Source: Labyrinthula sp. Ha
Taxonomy: Eukaryota; Sar; Bigyra; Labyrinthulida; Labyrinthulaceae
Assembly: GCA_015227615.1 (NCBI GenBank)
Contig: JAALGZ010000017.1
Location: 620,001 to 684,000 of the forward strand
Reading direction: 5' to 3'
Length of the DNA: 64,000 nt
Positions 59,214 to 64,000 of this stretch are shown here, piece after piece. Made by a program: the position numbers and the translations under genes. Position 1 is the first letter of the stretch. Each line of letters opens with the position of its first letter. The notes under the pieces are model-generated. The model ran no database searches and was not told the DNA's origin. It worked only from the letters and a program-made list of their open reading frames with translations.

Positions 59214-62200
59214 GTACTGGTCCCTATTTGTAATGATTTCATTTCCACGCTCTCGATGTATTTATTTATTTATCCATTTTGATAAAGGGTTTTTCACCCT
59301 TTTCTATTTATTTTTGCTTTTTTGTAAAGTTTTATCAGCCATTCATTTGTACTTATTAATTTTATTCTTAAGACTGACAACTATTTATGATCAAAGTATT
59401 TGGATTACAACATTCCTCATATAGCACTAAATGTTAAGACTGCTGAACAGAAACAATTTGAATTGATGTTCCTATTATGAAGAGGAATCAGCTCCAAACT
59501 TCTGTAAGCTAGATAGAATTTCAATGCTAGTTGCATTACCAGAAAAAGATTATATATACACTATTAATTTAGTGTAAACTGCCCTGAATCCTACTATTCG
59601 TAGAATCCAGTAATGTGCAAAATCAAAACCGATGCAAAGATGTAATACTACTGGATTCTCTTTGGAAAGACGACGCTTCAGAAGGATGCACATTTCTTCA
59701 TATTACTATACTCAAATCATAAACTGAGAAATCTTTTTCTGTAATACGCAGTTTGAATCCTTGGTGAAATTCATATCCGATCATAGAAAAGCCTAAGCTA
59801 TTCATCAAGAGCTTTAAAATCCAAGAATAGTTCATTGGGCATGGTATATAAATCAGTGGGTTAAGAACCATGACACAGTGTGGTCAACATTATAATGGGG
59901 TGGTTCCGTACGTTTTACGTCCTTATATTCTTAAGCTAAGATGAAGAGACAGACACCAATTAAATTCTTCAGTTGCGTGAAAAAACGATTCTCTGAGGTA
60001 TGTAGTGGTACCAAACCTTTGAAAACCTCATGCAGTCACTGCAGGGAAAACTGTAGCGGCATTTCAGCTGTCTCTGTGAATGGTGACAATCTAAGTGAGG
60101 ACTAACTCAGTACTTTTGATGTTTTCGTCAAGCCAATAATATCAATCTCTTGTAGTTAGACTAAGATGTCAGAAAGGTACATAAAGATTATTTACAGTTA
60201 TAAAAATTGTTTTCTACTCATTAGCGATATAAATAGTTCAAGAGAAGAAAAAGAAACTAGGAGATTGTCAACTCCCAAGTACTGGTCGTTAGTACGGCAC
60301 CTTCCTTATCAAATATTAAGAAACATTTTAAGGGTCCTCTAGCGCGATATTACAAGACATAAGTGACAGATGATAATACTCGTTACAAAGAGCTGCCATT
60401 AGATCTCCACTAGCATCACAACTCTGGTGGTAGAGTTATTCCCTTTCATCAGATCCTGACAAGAAGCTCAGGTTCAGAGATATGGTAATATTGAATTTCA
60501 TTAGACCAGTGCTATTCGAAACATTCTATGAACTAATTGAGCTAAGCAGGTTAACCAAACTAGGTAAAACAAATGAGATTGTGCTAGAGTGCGAGGCAGG
60601 AATCGAATATACCATCATGAAGAAGACAGTAATTGTGGAGTGATATCCACCAGTAGTTCTTCCGTTTTCCAAGCTCTAAAGCAAGAAATAACTTTCTTCA
60701 AGAAAACACCTCTTGACAATTAAAAATTTTGTTTAGCTCCGGGGAAGATGCAAGAAAAAAAATCTGGTTTTGAACATATAATGAAACCTTTCTCAGCTTT
60801 TAAATTTTTCTGGGCGTGTAGTTAGCTTGTTATTTTAGATTTTTGAGGTGTTGCATTGAGAAGTTTACATTCTGGTACCGAATCATGATCTTTCAACTTG
60901 TCTAGTGAAGTGGAATAAACATTTAGGGTGCTATCCACTTGGGAGATATGCATTTAGAGCACCTTCAAAACATGCATCAAGTTACTATTTTTTTGGTTGA
61001 AAGTGCACATTGATTTGCAACAAAATCTGATTTCATTGTAACATGGCATTCTGTAGCTCGCCGCGTATGCAGAAGCGTCTACAACACTGAGCCAGAATTT
61101 TCATAGCATGCAGGAGAGAAAAAGTACAGACTTCACAATAGAAAGATCTTCTCATAAGCGAAAAGCTGGCTGTTTCTGGATTGTAGCAGCGGGTTATTAA
61201 ATGAGAATATGAAAGTTCCCACAGAATTGTGCTCTTCAAATTCATGTAAAAAGCTGAAAATATTTCTTCATCCTAATATAGCTCTTTTAACAGGTGTGAA
61301 ATTTAACACGAAATGGCAAGATTAGTTATTGCGGGGAGATTTCCAGGTGACACAAGCATACTCCCAAATCAATCCGTAGAAAACATGAGATTTAGGTGCC
61401 CAACACATCATTTTCTCGAGCATAAACACTCTTCGCTGAGCCCGGCGCCCTGCTGTAAGTATTATGTATTTCATTAGAAAGAACACAGAAGAAATATGGA
61501 CTGCACTGAATTTTCGCTAAAGGATTTCGAACCCGTTACTTTCATAGATTAACAGAATAGGAAAATTTGAAATAAAGATAAGTGAGAACCATGTAAGCCT
61601 TGTTGAGAGAGAAATTATTTGGGAGAAAGCCTTTCTTAGTAAGCATTTTGGTAACACTGAGAATATCCATACAGGCTGCTATTTCTTCAATTTTACTTAT
61701 GTATTCCATCCTTTAGCGTTGTTGTGGATATCACGGCATATTTCTTAGACACTGGAGGCATAAGAATTGGTAGGTAGCCAACTATAATAATACAACAAAC
61801 ACAGAGCGCCAATAAAGCGTTTTGGTGTGACGAAGATGAGTTATCTCTTAATATCAAGGGTCTCACAGTTAACACTAGCGGCTAGGTAGTTTCCTTTCAC
61901 CTCATTTTTGAACGTAGTATTGCCACAAGATATCACATATAATCAGAACAAAATATCTAAGGTTCTCAAAATACTGTTGCTCGGCATTACAACAAACACC
62001 ACATGATCTTTTGTAATTAAACCAGGTTTATATATATCATATAGGCTATAGAAAACCCAGGATAGGTTATCAAATAATAATTCTAGCTGAGGAAATTATT
62101 ATGTGAAAAATAGCGAGCTAATGGATATTAAAGCTGGTTCACAATACTTGTCTATGGTAATGCCTTATTGGGAAAAGTTCTGCAAAACAGAAATACTGAA

Positions 62201-62282
62201 TTCCGATCTACTCTCAGTGGGAAAATTGAATTTCCCAGAACATATTTGACCGTTTAAAAAGGAAAAAAACAAAGGGAGAAAA
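59214..62282. other. Intergenic region between adenylyl cyclase and PEX5
   Basis: About 3 kb without an intact gene. A decayed coding-like stretch lies near 60,240-60,720 (separate entry). A GGTTCGAAATCC string on the minus strand near 61,530 resembles a tRNA B box, but no cloverleaf can be folded around it. The 100 bases before PEX5 are A-rich. Confidence 0.4.
60400..60720 (+). pseudogene. Decayed coding-like patch, possible Hus1-like fragment
   Basis: A stop-free stretch of about 64 codons (60,439-60,643) reads KKLRFRDMVI...FYELIELSRLTKLGKTNEIVLE. Its layout loosely resembles the N-terminus of checkpoint clamp protein Hus1 (MKFRAKI...F...I..LAKT..LRI). Downstream a second short stretch in another frame contains ALKQEITFFKKTPLD. 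There is no clear start and no complete gene. The Hus1 resemblance is weak and may be chance; that it was once coding is more likely than not. Confidence 0.25.
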
Positions 62283-64000
62283 ATGGAAGGATTCAAAGCA
62301 TTAGCAACCCAACAAGGCTGTTCCGCAGATGGAACAACCGCAATAAACAAGAATCCAATGTCATCACTGATATCAACTATTGGAAAGCAATCTGGAGCTC
62401 CAAACACAGCAAACAATGCCGCAGCAGCCGCGTTTGCTCGTCAGAGACCATCTGTGGCACAAACTAAGCAGAGAAATCCAATTAACATTCAGCGACCAAC
62501 ACATGTTTCTCAAAGTTCAGCTTCAATGCAACCTATTCATCACCATCAGCAGCCTCAACAAAGTTCAGATTGGGTGAATCAGTTTAACAATATGTCCATT
62601 AACCAACCTCAGCAGCCTCAACACATCCCGCAACAACATTTCCAGCAGCAACCTCCTCAGGGGTTTTATCAGCCTTTCCAAGCTCCGATGAACATGAATA
62701 TGGCTCCTCGAATTAATTTTGCACCACCACAGATGAATCAAAATCAGTCTTACTTACCTGCAAAACAAGTAGAAGTATACGGACAGCAGATTGAGCAACA
62801 AAAACCTGAAGTTGTGCAAGAAGCAAAGAAAGTAGAAGGTAATGAGGCAATTAGAAAGGCTACTGAGGACTTAGTTGAGCTTATGTCCAAAGATGATCAG
62901 TTTAAGAACTCTAAGTTCTATCAACAGATGGAAGATGTGGCAAAGGGGAAAAGTGTTATTACTGATAATGAAATAATTGAAGGTGTGGAAACTATAGATT
63001 CTCCTGCTGTGAAAAATGATAGACCTTATAGTGGGACATCTGCTCAAAGGATTTTCGAACAGGCATATCAGGATCAATTGAATGGAAAAGATGTTGATTT
63101 TGACAAAGTTTTTGACACTGCATTTAATTATGGCAATTATGCTCCACAGCAAGAAAACTTGAAAGATAAGCAATATGAGATGGAGAAGGAGAACCCATAT
63201 GTCGAACAAATAAAGAGCGAAGAAGATGTAGATGGTATGTTTGAAAAGGGGATGGAGTTGTTTAATGCCGGAGAGCTTAAAGAAGCTGTTTTTGCTTTTG
63301 AAGCTGTTGTAAGAGCTGATGAAACAAACTCTGAAGCTTGGCGGATGATTGGGGTAACTCAGCAAGAAAGGGATGAAGATAAGAAAGCTATTATTGCGCT
63401 GCAAAGAAGCATAGAGAATGATCCGTATAATCTCAGCGCACTGCTTGCCCTTGGAGTAAGTTATGTCAATGAACTTGATCAAACAAAAGCTCTTCATACT
63501 CTCAAAAATTGGGTTGAGCGCAATCCAAATTTTGCTGGTGTTCAAGTAGAAGACATTTATGGAGATTCAAGCGGATCAGATCTCATGCACGACGTCATGA
63601 TGCTCATGTCAAAAGTCGAAGAGCACTCACCCAACGATCCAGATGTTCAAGAAGTTTTAGGAGTTTTGTTCAACGTATCCAGAGAGTATGAAAGAGCGGC
63701 GAATGCCTTCAGAAAAGCCATCAACGTCAAGCCTAATGAATACGCTTTGTGGAATAAATTAGGAGCAACACTGGCGAATTTCTCTAAAAGCAAGGAGGCT
63801 ATTCCAATTTATACGAGGGCTTTGGAACTTAAGCCAAGATATGCAAGGGGTTGGTTGAACTATGGGATCTCACATTCCAATTTAGGCGAATACAGAAAGG
63901 CTATTAGAGCTTACTTACGCGCACTTGAACTTAATCCAGAGGCCGAACACATCTGGAACTATCTTCGCATCTGTGTCTCTTGTCTTCCAGACCAGGGTGA
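62283..64000 (+). CDS. PEX5: PEX5 peroxisomal targeting signal-1 receptor (3' end outside window)
   Basis: Open from ATG 62,283 to the window edge, at least 572 residues. PEX5 binds C-terminal SKL-type signals in the cytosol and docks at the peroxisome. Seen in order: an early cysteine (C13), the position used for recycling ubiquitination in PEX5; a Gln/Pro-rich disordered region; one WxxxF motif, WVNQF at 97-101, of the kind that binds PEX14/PEX13; then TPRs from about residue 319, including EAVFAFEAVVRADETNSEAW, NPNFAG and YTRALELKPRYARGWLNYGI. HIWNYLRICVSCL at the very end matches the terminal helix of known PEX5 (NIWSTLRLALSML). By comparison only a few dozen residues at most should be missing. 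No intron is seen. A 224-residue frame on the opposite strand is a shadow of this gene. Confidence 0.93.
   Translation, partial: MEGFKALATQQGCSADGTTAINKNPMSSLISTIGKQSGAPNTANNAAAAAFARQRPSVAQTKQRNPINIQRPTHVSQSSASMQPIHHHQQPQQSSDWVNQFNNMSINQPQQPQHIPQQHFQQQPPQGFYQPFQAPMNMNMAPRINFAPPQMNQNQSYLPAKQVEVYGQQIEQQKPEVVQEAKKVEGNEAIRKATEDLVELMSKDDQFKNSKFYQQMEDVAKGKSVITDNEIIEGVETIDSPAVKNDRPYSGTSAQRIFEQAYQDQLNGKDVDFDKVFDTAFNYGNYAPQQENLKDKQYEMEKENPYVEQIKSEEDVDGMFEKGMELFNAGELKEAVFAFEAVVRADETNSEAWRMIGVTQQERDEDKKAIIALQRSIENDPYNLSALLALGVSYVNELDQTKALHTLKNWVERNPNFAGVQVEDIYGDSSGSDLMHDVMMLMSKVEEHSPNDPDVQEVLGVLFNVSREYERAANAFRKAINVKPNEYALWNKLGATLANFSKSKEAIPIYTRALELKPRYARGWLNYGISHSNLGEYRKAIRAYLRALELNPEAEHIWNYLRICVSCLPDQG

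Noticed and set aside
61525-61560. GGTTCGAAATCC (minus strand), resembling a tRNA B box
   Set aside because: The T stem has mismatches and no D arm, anticodon arm or acceptor stem can be folded.
62871-63545. 224-residue open frame on the minus strand
   Set aside because: It is the antisense shadow of the PEX5 TPR region; the plus-strand reading has clear TPR and PEX5 C-terminal signatures.
1-64000. CRISPR arrays, bacterial operons or ribosome-binding sites
   Set aside because: No spaced repeat arrays were seen and the genes are eukaryotic with spliceosomal introns.

Overview
This is a eukaryotic nuclear window. It is strongly AT-rich, uses the standard genetic code (TAA, TAG and TGA all end genes), and its genes are widely spaced or paired. 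Every intron that can be placed by protein homology is tiny: eight introns of 28-34 nt, all starting GTA and ending TAG or CAG. Very short introns, a centrosomin-type CM1 protein, a soluble-type (ADCY10-like) adenylyl cyclase, a PEX5 import receptor and an ABCA transporter point to a unicellular eukaryote with microtubule-organising centres and peroxisomes. The sequence alone does not settle the lineage.

Layout. 1-5.1 kb: AT-rich non-coding DNA, then a decayed hAT transposon (minus strand). 5.7-7.3 kb: two tandem, damaged members of an unrecognised membrane-protein family; a third member lies at 39.4-40.1 kb on the other strand. 7.76-12.13 kb: two tandem TIP30/HTATIP2-like dehydrogenase genes sharing an identical 446-nt core. 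12.3-14.2 kb: a four-intron GET3/ArsA-like ATPase with an added SH3-like C-terminus. 14.98-22.8 kb (minus): a 2,591-residue full-length ABCA transporter with two introns. 26.8-28.0 kb: a membrane protein resembling TMEM135. 28-37.4 kb: gene desert with one decayed coding patch. 37.5-38.4 kb: an orphan reading frame with one internal stop. 40.3-48.7 kb: decayed coding remnants, including a LINE-type element. 49.1-51.2 kb: a cytochrome P450 fused to cytochrome b5, meeting tail-to-tail a CM1 coiled-coil gene (52.8-51.2 kb, two introns). 55.8-59.2 kb: a two-cyclase-domain adenylyl cyclase. 62.28 kb to the end: PEX5, running off the window.

The most unusual signal is in the introns. Both nucleotide-binding domains of the ABCA gene, and the unrelated GET3-like ATPase gene, carry an intron at exactly the same place: after the first base of the glycine codon just before the Walker A lysine. 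The two ABCA introns also share 11 of their first 12 bases followed by a T run. This suggests either a preferred insertion target encoded by the P-loop or copied (introner-like) introns. Other notable points are NRF-like cysteine repeats in the ABCA ectodomain, a P-loop-dead cyclase ATPase module, a GET3 without its CxxC zinc motif, gene conversion between the dehydrogenases, and frameshifts in three genes that all fall in runs of T.
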